A DNA stretch of 64,000 nt. Source: Flagellimonas eckloniae (GTDB lineage: Bacteria > Bacteroidota > Bacteroidia > Flavobacteriales > Flavobacteriaceae). The translations under genes were made by a program, and so were the position numbers. The notes beneath the pieces are model-generated. The model was not told where the DNA came from. It saw nothing but the letters and a program-made list of their open reading frames with translations, and searched no databases. Positions 33,124 to 41,875 of this stretch are shown piece after piece (positions within the stretch are counted from its first letter, which is position 1; the number at the start of each line of letters is the position of its first letter). The stretch lies in assembly GCF_001413955.1 (NCBI RefSeq), contig NZ_LCTZ01000002.1, positions 2,900,501-2,964,500 of the forward strand, written 5' to 3'.

Positions 33124-34053
33124 ATGGGCAACTTTCTTCTTATTCCTTTAATATTCGTTGGGCTTGTTATCTTGTTTTCCTCCTTCTTTACCGTGAAACA
33201 ACAAACTGCGGCCATCATAGAGCGTTTTGGCCGTTTTAACAGCATTCGCCAATCTGGTCTACAAATGAAAATACCTTTGATTGATAGAATTGTAGCCCGC
33301 GTCGGCTTAAAAATTCAGCAATTGGATGTTATCGTAGAAACCAAAACTTTGGATGATGTTTTTGTAAAATTGAAGGTCTCGGTTCAGTATGTGGTTATCA
33401 AATCAAAAGTTTACGAGGCGTTCTATAAACTGGAATATCCACATGATCAAATCACTTCTTATGTTTTTGATGTGGTCCGTGCCGAGGTTCCAAAAATGAA
33501 ATTGGATGATGTCTTTGTAAAAAAAGATGATATCGCCATCGCTGTAAAATCAGAATTGCAAGATGCCATGTTGGAATATGGGTATGACATCATCAAAACA
33601 TTGGTTACCGATATAGACCCAGATGCTCAGGTAAAAGAAGCCATGAACCGAATCAATGCTTCAGAACGTGAAAAAATTGCAGCGCAATTTGAAGGGGATG
33701 CTGCAAGAATCCTAATTGTAGAAAAAGCAAAAGCTGAGGCGGAAAGCAAACGTTTACAAGGACAGGGTATTGCCGATCAGCGTCGGGAAATTGCACGTGG
33801 TCTAGAAGAATCTGTTGAGGTTTTGAACAAGGTTGGAATCAATTCGCAAGAAGCGTCTGCTTTAATTGTAGTGACCCAACATTATGATACCCTGCAATCT
33901 ATTGGTGAGGAAACCAATACCAATCTGATTCTTTTACCAAATTCTCCACAGGCAGGTAGTGACATGTTAAATAATATGGTTGCCTCATTTACGGCTAGCA
34001 ATATGATTGGGGAATCCATGAAAAAGACAAACGTTCCAAAACCGAAAAAGTAA
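33124..34053 (+). CDS. SPFH/Band 7 domain membrane protein (stomatin/QmcA-like)
   Basis: The 309-residue protein has one N-terminal membrane anchor (FLLIPLIFVGLVILFSSFF). The SPFH domain (about 26-195) contains VKQQTAAIIERFGRFNSI, then QMKIPLIDRIV, then TLDDVFVKLKVSVQYVV. A charged helical segment with EKAKAEAESKRLQGQG (about 200-235) and a variable tail complete it. These proteins oligomerise in membranes and organise microdomains or regulate membrane proteases. No NfeD-type partner is adjacent. It is a single-gene unit ending in a strong terminator. Confidence 0.92.
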   Translation: MGNFLLIPLIFVGLVILFSSFFTVKQQTAAIIERFGRFNSIRQSGLQMKIPLIDRIVARVGLKIQQLDVIVETKTLDDVFVKLKVSVQYVVIKSKVYEAFYKLEYPHDQITSYVFDVVRAEVPKMKLDDVFVKKDDIAIAVKSELQDAMLEYGYDIIKTLVTDIDPDAQVKEAMNRINASEREKIAAQFEGDAARILIVEKAKAEAESKRLQGQGIADQRREIARGLEESVEVLNKVGINSQEASALIVVTQHYDTLQSIGEETNTNLILLPNSPQAGSDMLNNMVASFTASNMIGESMKKTNVPKPKK

Positions 34054-34072
34054 ACACTTCACTTTTAAATAC

Positions 34073-34098
34073 AAAGGGGCCAAATGGCCCCTTTTTTC
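34073..34098. terminator. Terminator between the SPFH and BamA-like genes
   Basis: AAAGGGGCC and GGCCCCTTT form a 9-bp stem with a 4-nt loop followed by a T-rich run. The left arm begins AAA, so it could act in both directions. Confidence 0.85.
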
Positions 34099-34105
34099 TT
34101 TTTGT

Positions 34106-35383
34106 TTAAAAATACTGTCCTATTCCAAACACAATTCCGTTGGTAGATTCGTTGGAAATTCCAACGCCATAATCCAACCGAAAGACCGCATTAAAGATTC
34201 GTTTGTGAATCAATCGAAATCCCAGTCCGGAATATAATCTGGTGGACGAGCCATCAAACAACTGTCCAAAATCCTCCCCTGGAGTTCGCCATGAGCCTGC
34301 ATCTATAAATGCGTTTCCCTGGACTACAAACCATCCTTTTTCATACAGCGTCTGTCTGTACTCCGTGTTTAGGACCAATGCAGCTGTTCCTCTATCTACT
34401 GTATTTCCCACACCCCTAATGTTCAATTGATTGTCCAAAGTAAAGGGTGCAAAAGGAGAATCTTCATTTCCAAAAGCCGCCGCAAACCGAAGTCTATTTG
34501 CCCAATTTCCTCTTGCTCCTATTTTTCTATAGTGAATCAAATCATTTCGAATAGATAAAAAATCGCCCAAAAACTGGGTGCCAAGTTCATCTCCACTTAA
34601 AAAGCTTATGTATTGTGTAGTAAATTCATTTATGGTACCATCAAAATATTGATAGTCAATATCTAAATCCACATATCGGTACTGTCCCCTATAGATCAGT
34701 TTGTCTGCTTCCAAAGCAAGAGGCCTTCCAGCTAAAGGTTCATCCCCTATAAAATCATAACGCTCTTTTACAAAAGAAGCTCCAAGTTCTGCCTCATTCT
34801 TAAAATCGAATGAAAAGAGCAAACTTCCTTCCACACTTCTTGAGTTAAAACGATAGTCTTTCACCCCTTCTTCAAAAAAAACCGGTTCTTGCGAGGTATT
34901 GTCCTGATAGTTGAATCCTACACCCAATTTATCACTGAATAAAAAGGGATGTTCCCAAAACACACCATATGAATTGAAGACATCTCTTTCATAAAAACCA
35001 CCTATAAGTTGATTGTTCCCAAACAGATTAAACTCGAACGCAGATACCCTAAATGCAAATTCTCCATTGTTCGCTGTTGAGATTCGCAACCCAGGAATAA
35101 TGGTGAAATTTTCTTCTATTTGATAAACAAGCGTTTTTTCATCACCTATGCCATAAATACTGTCTTTTGCATTTGCTATTCCCGGCAATCGTTTTAAACG
35201 TTCAATATCTTGTTTGACCAAAACAGAATCATAAACAGTATTTGGTCTAACTTTTACCAATCTTCTTAAAAAAGATTCTTTGGTGCGTTTAAGTCCTTCA
35301 AATTCTAATTTGGTTATTTTCTGATTTTGCGCAAATCCTAATGTGGTGCAAAACAGGAGGCAAAGTAAAAATAGCTTTTTCAC
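34106..35383 (-). CDS. Small BamA/TamA-like outer membrane protein with a single POTRA-like domain
   Basis: The 425-residue protein begins with a signal peptide (LFLLCLLFCTTLGFAQ). One POTRA-like region follows (about 22-95, KLEFEGLKRTKESFLRRL), then a 16-strand-type beta barrel with RGVGNTVDRGTAALVLNTEYRQ and FIDAGSW near the C-terminus, and a terminal Phe. These are marks of the Omp85/surface-antigen D15 superfamily. With one POTRA domain it is far shorter than BamA and resembles the barrel half of patatin-linked members, but no patatin domain is present. Its client is unknown. Confidence 0.82.
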   Translation of the reverse strand: MKKLFLLCLLFCTTLGFAQNQKITKLEFEGLKRTKESFLRRLVKVRPNTVYDSVLVKQDIERLKRLPGIANAKDSIYGIGDEKTLVYQIEENFTIIPGLRISTANNGEFAFRVSAFEFNLFGNNQLIGGFYERDVFNSYGVFWEHPFLFSDKLGVGFNYQDNTSQEPVFFEEGVKDYRFNSRSVEGSLLFSFDFKNEAELGASFVKERYDFIGDEPLAGRPLALEADKLIYRGQYRYVDLDIDYQYFDGTINEFTTQYISFLSGDELGTQFLGDFLSIRNDLIHYRKIGARGNWANRLRFAAAFGNEDSPFAPFTLDNQLNIRGVGNTVDRGTAALVLNTEYRQTLYEKGWFVVQGNAFIDAGSWRTPGEDFGQLFDGSSTRLYSGLGFRLIHKRIFNAVFRLDYGVGISNESTNGIVFGIGQYF

Positions 35384-35531
35384 AATTTCTTAATTTCTCA
35401 TTATCAGACGAGAAATTACTACAAACCCTACAGGAATTGGTGTTTTTTAATTTAAATGAACTCTAAAGGCATTTTGAATCAACGCCCATAGAAAACCATA
35501 AGACAAAACAAAAACAGTCTTAAATTGATTA

Positions 35532-35547
35532 AAAACCAATTGGTTTT
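35532..35547. repeat. 16-bp perfect palindrome between glnS and the BamA-like gene
   Basis: AAAACCAATTGGTTTT is a perfect inverted repeat in an AT-rich spacer 50 nt past the glnS stop. It could be an operator or a weak hairpin; nothing more is visible. Confidence 0.35.
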
Positions 35548-35596
35548 AATAAAGAAAAATGATGGTTTTACATCATTACAATAGGGCCTAGCTATG

Positions 35597-37282
35597 TTAG
35601 CTTTTTTGCTCCAATTTTGCCCAAGTGTCCCTTAATGTAACCGTTCTGTTGAAAACTAAATTTTCTGCTGTTGAATCAGTGTCCACATTAAAATACCCAA
35701 GACGTTGAAATTGAAATCTATCTCCAACTTTCGCGTCTTTTAGACTTGGTTCTAAGTATCCAGTAATTTTTTGCAAAGAATCAGGATTTACGAATTCCAT
35801 AAACTCTTTCTCTTTATGCGCATCTGGTGTGGCATCTGTAAAAAGACGATCGTACAGTCTCACCTCAGCGGTAATTGCATGTGGAACGGAAACCCAATGC
35901 AAGGTCCCCTTTACTTTTCGTAAACTTTCTTCTGTACCACTGCCACTTTTACTTTTAGGGTCATATGTACACTGAACTTCAGCTATGTTTCCATCAGCAT
36001 CCTTAGTGCAACTTTCCGCTTTTATAATATATCCATTTTTAAGACGAACCTCGCCACCAAGCTTTAATCTAAAAAACTTGCGGTTGGCTTCTTCTCTAAA
36101 ATCTTCCTGCTCTATGTACAACTCCTTAGAAAATGGAACTTGGCGGCTTCCAGCTGATTCATCTCCAGGGTTATTCTCAGCTTCCAACCATTCTTCCTTG
36201 CCTTCCTCGTAATTGGTGATGACAACTTTTAGTGGATTAAGTACGGCCATTACTCTCCGAGTAATTTTGTTCAGGTGTTCTCTAACATGAAATTCCAACA
36301 AAGAAACATCCACTACATTTTCTCTTTTGGCAATACCTATGGTTTCTGCAAAATTTCTGATAGATTCCGGAGTGTATCCTCTCCTTCTTAATCCTGATAT
36401 GGTTGGCATGCGTGGATCATCCCAGCTGTCAACTACACCATTTTCCACCAATTGCAACAATTTTCGCTTGCTTACAACTGTATGACTAAGGTTTCTTCTG
36501 GCAAACTCACGTTGTTTGGGACGAAGTTTTTTAGAATCTACCAATTGGTCTAAAAACCAATTGTACAACTCTCTGTGTGGCAAAAACTCTAACGTACATA
36601 AGGAATGAGAGACTTGTTCTATATAATCGCTTTCACCATGGGTCCAATCATACATAGGATAAATACACCAATCGGTATTTGTTCTATGGTGTGGTTTGTG
36701 CAGCACACGATACATGATAGGGTCGCGCATTAACATATTAGAAGAAGTCATGTCAATCTTGGCTCGTAGTACATGTTTTCCTTCTTCAAAATCGCCATTC
36801 TTCATGCCTTCAAAAAGAGCAATATTCTCTTCTATGGATCTATTTCTGAACGGACTTTCTTTACCAGGTTCTGTTGGAGTTCCTTTCTGCTCTGCCATTT
36901 CCTCTGAACTTTGACTGTCTACATAAGCTTTGCCTTGCTTTATCAACTCAACCGCCCAGTCATAAAGCTGCTGAAAATAATCAGATGCATAACGTTCTGT
37001 ATCCCACTCATACCCCAACCAAGAAACATCTTTCTTGATGGCTTCAACATATTCACTTTCTTCCTTAGCTGGGTTGGTGTCATCAAACCGAAGATTCACC
37101 GGAGCATTGTACCTAAGTCCTAATCCAAAATTTAAACAAATCGAACTGGCATGGCCAATATGGAGGTACCCATTTGGCTCTGGAGGGAACCGAAAACGCA
37201 AGTCTTGCCTTGTATAGCCTTCCTTCAAATCATCCTCAACAATATGCTCTATAAAATTCAGTGATTTCTCTTCTTCATCCAT
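35597..37282 (-). CDS. glnS: Glutamine-tRNA ligase
   Basis: Class I synthetase of 561 residues, with FPPEPNGYLHIGHASSI (HIGH motif, about 33-45), RFDDTNPAKE, IYPMYDWTHGESD and the KMSKS-type VVSKRKLLQL (about 268). The two C-terminal beta-barrel anticodon domains begin near ITNYEEGKE. It charges tRNA-Gln directly, so the organism need not rely on the amidotransferase route. The frame can be extended two codons to a TTG; the ATG at 37282 is preferred. A TACATTTG element lies just upstream. Confidence 0.96.
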   Translation of the reverse strand: MDEEEKSLNFIEHIVEDDLKEGYTRQDLRFRFPPEPNGYLHIGHASSICLNFGLGLRYNAPVNLRFDDTNPAKEESEYVEAIKKDVSWLGYEWDTERYASDYFQQLYDWAVELIKQGKAYVDSQSSEEMAEQKGTPTEPGKESPFRNRSIEENIALFEGMKNGDFEEGKHVLRAKIDMTSSNMLMRDPIMYRVLHKPHHRTNTDWCIYPMYDWTHGESDYIEQVSHSLCTLEFLPHRELYNWFLDQLVDSKKLRPKQREFARRNLSHTVVSKRKLLQLVENGVVDSWDDPRMPTISGLRRRGYTPESIRNFAETIGIAKRENVVDVSLLEFHVREHLNKITRRVMAVLNPLKVVITNYEEGKEEWLEAENNPGDESAGSRQVPFSKELYIEQEDFREEANRKFFRLKLGGEVRLKNGYIIKAESCTKDADGNIAEVQCTYDPKSKSGSGTEESLRKVKGTLHWVSVPHAITAEVRLYDRLFTDATPDAHKEKEFMEFVNPDSLQKITGYLEPSLKDAKVGDRFQFQRLGYFNVDTDSTAENLVFNRTVTLRDTWAKLEQKS

Positions 37283-37299
37283 ATCCAAAAATTGAAGCG

Positions 37300-37307
37300 C
37301 AAATGTA
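37300..37307 (-). promoter_or_regulatory. Candidate -7 promoter element of glnS
   Basis: TACATTTG on the minus strand, 17 nt upstream of the ATG. The -33 side is unclear. Confidence 0.42.
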
Positions 37308-37457
37308 GTAAAAACGAGCGTTCATCGCGATTAATCATGCTTTGGTGTATACAAAGAAAGCCATTTTCACAACACTTTTGGTATCACCTACAACAATATC
37401 TTTCCATTCGATGAAAATAAAATCATATTTGTTATTAGAATATTATATGAAATAGTT

Positions 37458-37523
37458 GGTGTTTTTAACACCTAGAAGAACTGAACAAAATTAAGGGGCA
37501 CAAATTATAGGGCAGTATTGCCC
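37458..37523 (+). promoter_or_regulatory. Two small inverted repeats in the leader of the spr-like operon
   Basis: GGTGTTTTTAACACC (37458-37472, 6-bp arms) and GGGCAGTATTGCCC (37510-37523, 5-bp arms) lie in the 264-bp gap between glnS and the first operon gene. The second ends 23 nt before the start codon. They may be operator sites or leader hairpins controlling the operon. Confidence 0.3.
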
Positions 37524-37546
37524 ATAACCTCTTAAAACTAACGCTG

Positions 37547-39805
37547 ATGAAGAAAACTAATTCGTATAATAGCATTCTTGTGATTGTATTTACAATTATG
37601 CTGCTTGGCGCCAACACTTTAACGGCACAAGTACTTAATCAACCTTTAGCGGCAGACAATCCAAATCTAGCAGGTAATTCTGCTTGGACGGCCGCATGTG
37701 CTTCTGATAGTTTCAATGAGTATTTCGTGGAATTTTCCTGGAACGCTCCTCTTGTGGACTCTTCCAATGAGTTTATCCTTGAACTTTCAGATTCCAATGG
37801 AAATTTTGGAGATCCCACCGAATTAAGTCGTGTTTCCAATGACAATATCGATTTTGAGGTACTGTTTCGATTTGAAGTTCCCAACACCGTTCGTGGTGAA
37901 AATTACAAGTTTAGAGTTCGTAGTACCAGTCCTGTAAAGACAAGTCCAGCTTCGGATGCTTATCCCATGCACTTTGTTGATTACAATTTACCCTTGTTGG
38001 TTAGTGAAGATGGAAGCGGAAGCATACCCCCAGGTGGAGAAATACAAATATGTGATGGGAATCCAGTAACATTGATGCCACACAACATTCCAAATGCAGA
38101 TACATATCGATATAACTGGTATAGAAGCGGTACACTTTTATCAGAAAAATCAGAAAGTCTTACCGTATCTACTGCTGGTATGTATTACGTTGAACTTGAT
38201 TACGGATCCGTATGCTCTGGTTCTGCAAACACACTTTCGAATACAATTGAAATTACCACAGGTAGTGGGTTGGGTGTAGCAATAAGTGGTTCTGATGATA
38301 TTGGGCTTTGCTCTCCAGACCCATACACCTTACAAGCAAATCTAAATGGATCAGGCCTAACCTATACTTGGTACAAGGACGGCAACATCGTTTCAGGTCC
38401 CACACTAGAGGGGCATACTTACGATATTGACACCACGATAGATGGTTTTGCGGGATCGTACGAAGTTGAGACTGATGGTCCAAGCGCTTGTTTAGAAAGA
38501 TCTTCTGCCGTTACGGTTAGGAATCTTGGAGACTTTGCTGTGACCAGGGAAAATGAGGAAAATATCGTTTTACTGCCATCCCAAAGCAAAACAATCTCTG
38601 TATCGTCTTCAGCGACCACTCCAACATATCAATGGTATAAAGACGGCACCCCGATTACAGATGCCACCAATAATATTTTGACTATTACAGAAACGGGCAT
38701 TTACTTCGCTAGGGTCACTGAAAATGGTGGTGGTTGCTCAGGCGCTCCAAGGGATTCAGAAACCACAACTGTTGTTTCTCCAGATTCTTTTGAGTTTGTT
38801 GTAGACTATGCAGGAGCATATACCTCTTGTCAAAATACCGATGTAACGCTTAGCCTTTCAACTATAAATGCCGTTGGAGGTGGAGCAAGAACAGATGTCA
38901 CATCTGACTTGCAATCAGCTTTTTCATACCAATGGGTAAACGAAGGAAGCAATATAAGTGGTGAAACATCCAAAACGATTACGATATCCAATTTTGAAAG
39001 CAACGGCACGTATAGACTTGACGGTAGCTTGGATAGTTTTACTGCAACTTCAAACGACCTACCTGTTAAACTTGTGGTGAACCAACCGTTGGAAATTAAC
39101 GCTAATGGTACTGTTCTGTGTGATGGTGGAGACCCGATTGTATTCAATAGCTCTGAAGGTCTGGATGATGAAACTTTTGAATGGTTAAAAGATGGTGTTG
39201 TCATCGATACCACGACTGAAAATATTACTGCAACAGAAATTGGTGTTTATCAACTAGTCATAAAGACACATGACTGTCCTGTTATATCCAATGAAATCAC
39301 AATTAGAGAATTTGATGAATCTCTTCTTGTGTTAGACGGATCTGAAGAAATTACAATTATTGAGGGTGAAACCGAAACCCTAACAGCGAGTGGCGCAGAC
39401 TCTTATGAATGGTTTGATACCAACAATACCCTTTTAGGCTCACAGAACTTTTACTCTTTTGAAGCAGAGGGAGAATATCTTTTAGTTGCTGATTTTGGCA
39501 ATTGTAGCATAAGCAAGATCATAACCGTCACTTACAGGGATACCTTTTCAATTCCAAATGTTATCACGGTTAATGGAGATGGCATAAATGATTTATGGGT
39601 TTTACCAAACACCTATTCAAGAAGCGAAGATGTTCTGGTAACAATTTATGATGAAAGGGGTAAAGAAATCTTTAGCCAAACCAATTATGAAAACAACTGG
39701 CCACAATCAACAACAGCCTTCAACAACCAAAATATGATTTTTTACTATACGGTTTCCAAAGGAGGTGAAAACCTAAAACAAGGAACCATAACAGTCATCA
39801 GATAA
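37547..39805 (+). CDS. sprC: T9SS type B cargo protein with Ig-like repeats (SprC-like)
   Basis: The 752-residue secreted protein has a signal peptide (SILVIVFTIMLLGANTLTAQ) and a fibronectin-like N-terminal domain (about 35-150). Five or six Ig-like repeats follow, marked by single cysteines and YxWYKDG (for example LTYTWYKDGNIVSG and PTYQWYKDGTPITD). The gliding-motility-associated C-terminal domain (about 665-752) contains IPNVITVNGDGINDLW and VTIYDERGKEIF, the type B signal for secretion by the T9SS. The next gene starts 5 nt after its stop. Position and architecture fit sprC of the Flavobacterium johnsoniae sprC-sprD-sprB-sprF operon; the symbol is assigned by order, not by alignment. 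Confidence 0.78.
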   Translation: MKKTNSYNSILVIVFTIMLLGANTLTAQVLNQPLAADNPNLAGNSAWTAACASDSFNEYFVEFSWNAPLVDSSNEFILELSDSNGNFGDPTELSRVSNDNIDFEVLFRFEVPNTVRGENYKFRVRSTSPVKTSPASDAYPMHFVDYNLPLLVSEDGSGSIPPGGEIQICDGNPVTLMPHNIPNADTYRYNWYRSGTLLSEKSESLTVSTAGMYYVELDYGSVCSGSANTLSNTIEITTGSGLGVAISGSDDIGLCSPDPYTLQANLNGSGLTYTWYKDGNIVSGPTLEGHTYDIDTTIDGFAGSYEVETDGPSACLERSSAVTVRNLGDFAVTRENEENIVLLPSQSKTISVSSSATTPTYQWYKDGTPITDATNNILTITETGIYFARVTENGGGCSGAPRDSETTTVVSPDSFEFVVDYAGAYTSCQNTDVTLSLSTINAVGGGARTDVTSDLQSAFSYQWVNEGSNISGETSKTITISNFESNGTYRLDGSLDSFTATSNDLPVKLVVNQPLEINANGTVLCDGGDPIVFNSSEGLDDETFEWLKDGVVIDTTTENITATEIGVYQLVIKTHDCPVISNEITIREFDESLLVLDGSEEITIIEGETETLTASGADSYEWFDTNNTLLGSQNFYSFEAEGEYLLVADFGNCSISKIITVTYRDTFSIPNVITVNGDGINDLWVLPNTYSRSEDVLVTIYDERGKEIFSQTNYENNWPQSTTAFNNQNMIFYYTVSKGGENLKQGTITVIR

Positions 39806-39810
39806 AAAGC

Positions 39811-41874
39811 ATGCACACGAACAAACCTCTATTCTTACTACTCTTTTTTATGCTTGCCTTTTCTGGGTTACGAAGCCAGGAAGATAATGCATTTGTAGTA
39901 TATGATGTTCCTTCCCAGAACCTTTTGAAATTCAATAGGTTCTTAATAAACCCAACTTTTTCAACGGTTAGGGAGGATAAATCATACATAAACCTATTTC
40001 ATAGAAACCAATCGGTATCTTTTAATGATAACAATCAGGTTTATTTCTTGAGTTATAGTGGTAGAATAGGGGACCGTAGCGGTGTAGGTGCAAGTCTATT
40101 TACAAATAGAGAAGGGCTTTTTAACAATTTTGGTATTCATACAAACTATGCGTATGGCATAAAACTTAGTTCCAAAAGCAATTTCACATTTGGTGCAAAT
40201 TTCTCATACTATCAAAGTGCATTCAATCAAAATAGAGCAAACGCTTTAGACAATGATCCGCTTTTAAACGGGTTGGAAAGTAGCTCTTTAATAACGTTTC
40301 AACCTGGGTTTAATATTTCCTATGGCAATTTTGATTTTGGTGCTTTTGCTGAAAATCTGTTTGATTATAATCTAAAAACCAGTGAGTCCGTTACCGAATT
40401 CAATGAAAAAACGTACTCTGGACACCTACAATATACCCATCAGTTTAAAAATGGTGCTGGATTGTTGGAACAAGCCAGGCTAATGCCTTTGGCCCGCGTA
40501 AGAAAGACTGGAGAGGAAAGTCTTACTCTAGGGGGAAACCTCCTTTTAGATTTGCCAAAACTAGGCTGGGTCCAAGCAGGATATGATGATTTTTATGGTG
40601 CTTCAGCCGGTCTAGGGTTTAACCTCAACAAAAATCTTTCTGTAGGATATACTGTTGAAAAAGGGTTGTCAAGCAGCTTTGAAAACTTTGGGGTTAGCCA
40701 TGAGATTTCCTTGGCATACTCGTTTACTCCCAACCTAACTGAAGATAGAGTTATGTTAGAGCAGGAGAATGAGGACCTCGCAGAGGCTGATGAGACCCCT
40801 CAAGAAAACCTAACGCTTTCAGAAAAAGACCTAAAAATTGCAGAACTGGAGACAAAATTGGCAGAAAACGATGCCATATTGGACGAACTGTTATTACGAC
40901 AAGATTCCATTGAAAATGCAAGAGAACGGGATTTAGAAAGACGGTTTGAAACTGTAATGAAAATGGTCAGACGGGAAACAAGAGGCGAAAAACCAGAACT
41001 TGAAGAAAAGGCCAAAGAAGTTTATTTCGCTAATATGGATAGCGCCGATGTGCTAACCAAAAAACCAATTCAACCATTGGCAAATCATGGCCTTTCCAAT
41101 ACAACGGCCTCCAAAAAGGTTATTCGTTTGAAAAACAAAACAAATGACCGTACCGTTGCCTCAAATAATAGAGTTGTAAAAAGCGATAAAACAAAACGAT
41201 ATTCTAGAAAAACAGTTGGTCGTTTCAAATCATTTAATATTCCAAATATTGAAAGTGGTCATTATTTGATTGCAAATGTTTTTAAAAACACTAAAAATGT
41301 AGATGATTTTGTACAACAATTGCAGGCGCAAGGTATTGACGCAGGTTATTTTGAAAACCCTAAGAACGGACTCAATTACGTCTATTTAAAAGGATATCAA
41401 AACAAAAGCGATGCCATTGACGCGTACCATTCCAAATTAAACGGAAATTATCAAGGAGATGCTTGGGTAATGAATGTTAATGGAGTTGATTCCTATAACA
41501 GTTTTGTTGCGGTGAAAAAAACAGCCAAATCAAAATATGGCAATACCGCCTTGAGCAAAAATATTGCTGAAAGCAAAAACAATCCTTCCCAAGTTTCGTA
41601 TTCCACCCATAAAATTAATGGTTTGGGCTCTGGTTTCTACATTATAGCAAACGTCTTTGAAAATGCAAAGAATGCAAATCGTTTCGTAAAAGAATTAAAT
41701 GCAAAAGGATTAAATGCAAGTTATTTTATTAATCCAGAGAACAATTACAGGTATGTGTACCTCAAAAAACACGAAACCTGGGGCAATGCCCTAACCTCAT
41801 ACTATTCCAAACTAAACGCCTCGTATGATGATCAAATGTGGATCATGCGAGTAAAACCAAATACCAACAGTTAA
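39811..41874 (+). CDS. sprD: PorP/SprF-like outer membrane protein with two SPOR-like C-terminal repeats (SprD-like)
   Basis: The 687-residue protein has a signal peptide (FLLLFFMLAFSGLRSQ). A PorP/SprF-type outer-membrane barrel (about 25-310) has FNRFLINPTFSTVRE, then GRSGVGASLFTNREG-like strands. A charged coiled coil (about 320-390) and a basic linker lead to two homologous repeats of about 75 residues. The repeats begin GHYLIANVFKNTKNVDDF (about 478) and GFYIIANVFENAKNANRF (about 610) and each continue to YVYLK and WxMxV, resembling SPOR domains that bind denuded glycan strands. It probably helps secrete or anchor the neighbouring type B cargo and ties the complex to the wall. The operon position matches sprD. 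Confidence 0.75.
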   Translation: MHTNKPLFLLLFFMLAFSGLRSQEDNAFVVYDVPSQNLLKFNRFLINPTFSTVREDKSYINLFHRNQSVSFNDNNQVYFLSYSGRIGDRSGVGASLFTNREGLFNNFGIHTNYAYGIKLSSKSNFTFGANFSYYQSAFNQNRANALDNDPLLNGLESSSLITFQPGFNISYGNFDFGAFAENLFDYNLKTSESVTEFNEKTYSGHLQYTHQFKNGAGLLEQARLMPLARVRKTGEESLTLGGNLLLDLPKLGWVQAGYDDFYGASAGLGFNLNKNLSVGYTVEKGLSSSFENFGVSHEISLAYSFTPNLTEDRVMLEQENEDLAEADETPQENLTLSEKDLKIAELETKLAENDAILDELLLRQDSIENARERDLERRFETVMKMVRRETRGEKPELEEKAKEVYFANMDSADVLTKKPIQPLANHGLSNTTASKKVIRLKNKTNDRTVASNNRVVKSDKTKRYSRKTVGRFKSFNIPNIESGHYLIANVFKNTKNVDDFVQQLQAQGIDAGYFENPKNGLNYVYLKGYQNKSDAIDAYHSKLNGNYQGDAWVMNVNGVDSYNSFVAVKKTAKSKYGNTALSKNIAESKNNPSQVSYSTHKINGLGSGFYIIANVFENAKNANRFVKELNAKGLNASYFINPENNYRYVYLKKHETWGNALTSYYSKLNASYDDQMWIMRVKPNTNS

Positions 41875-41875
41875 A

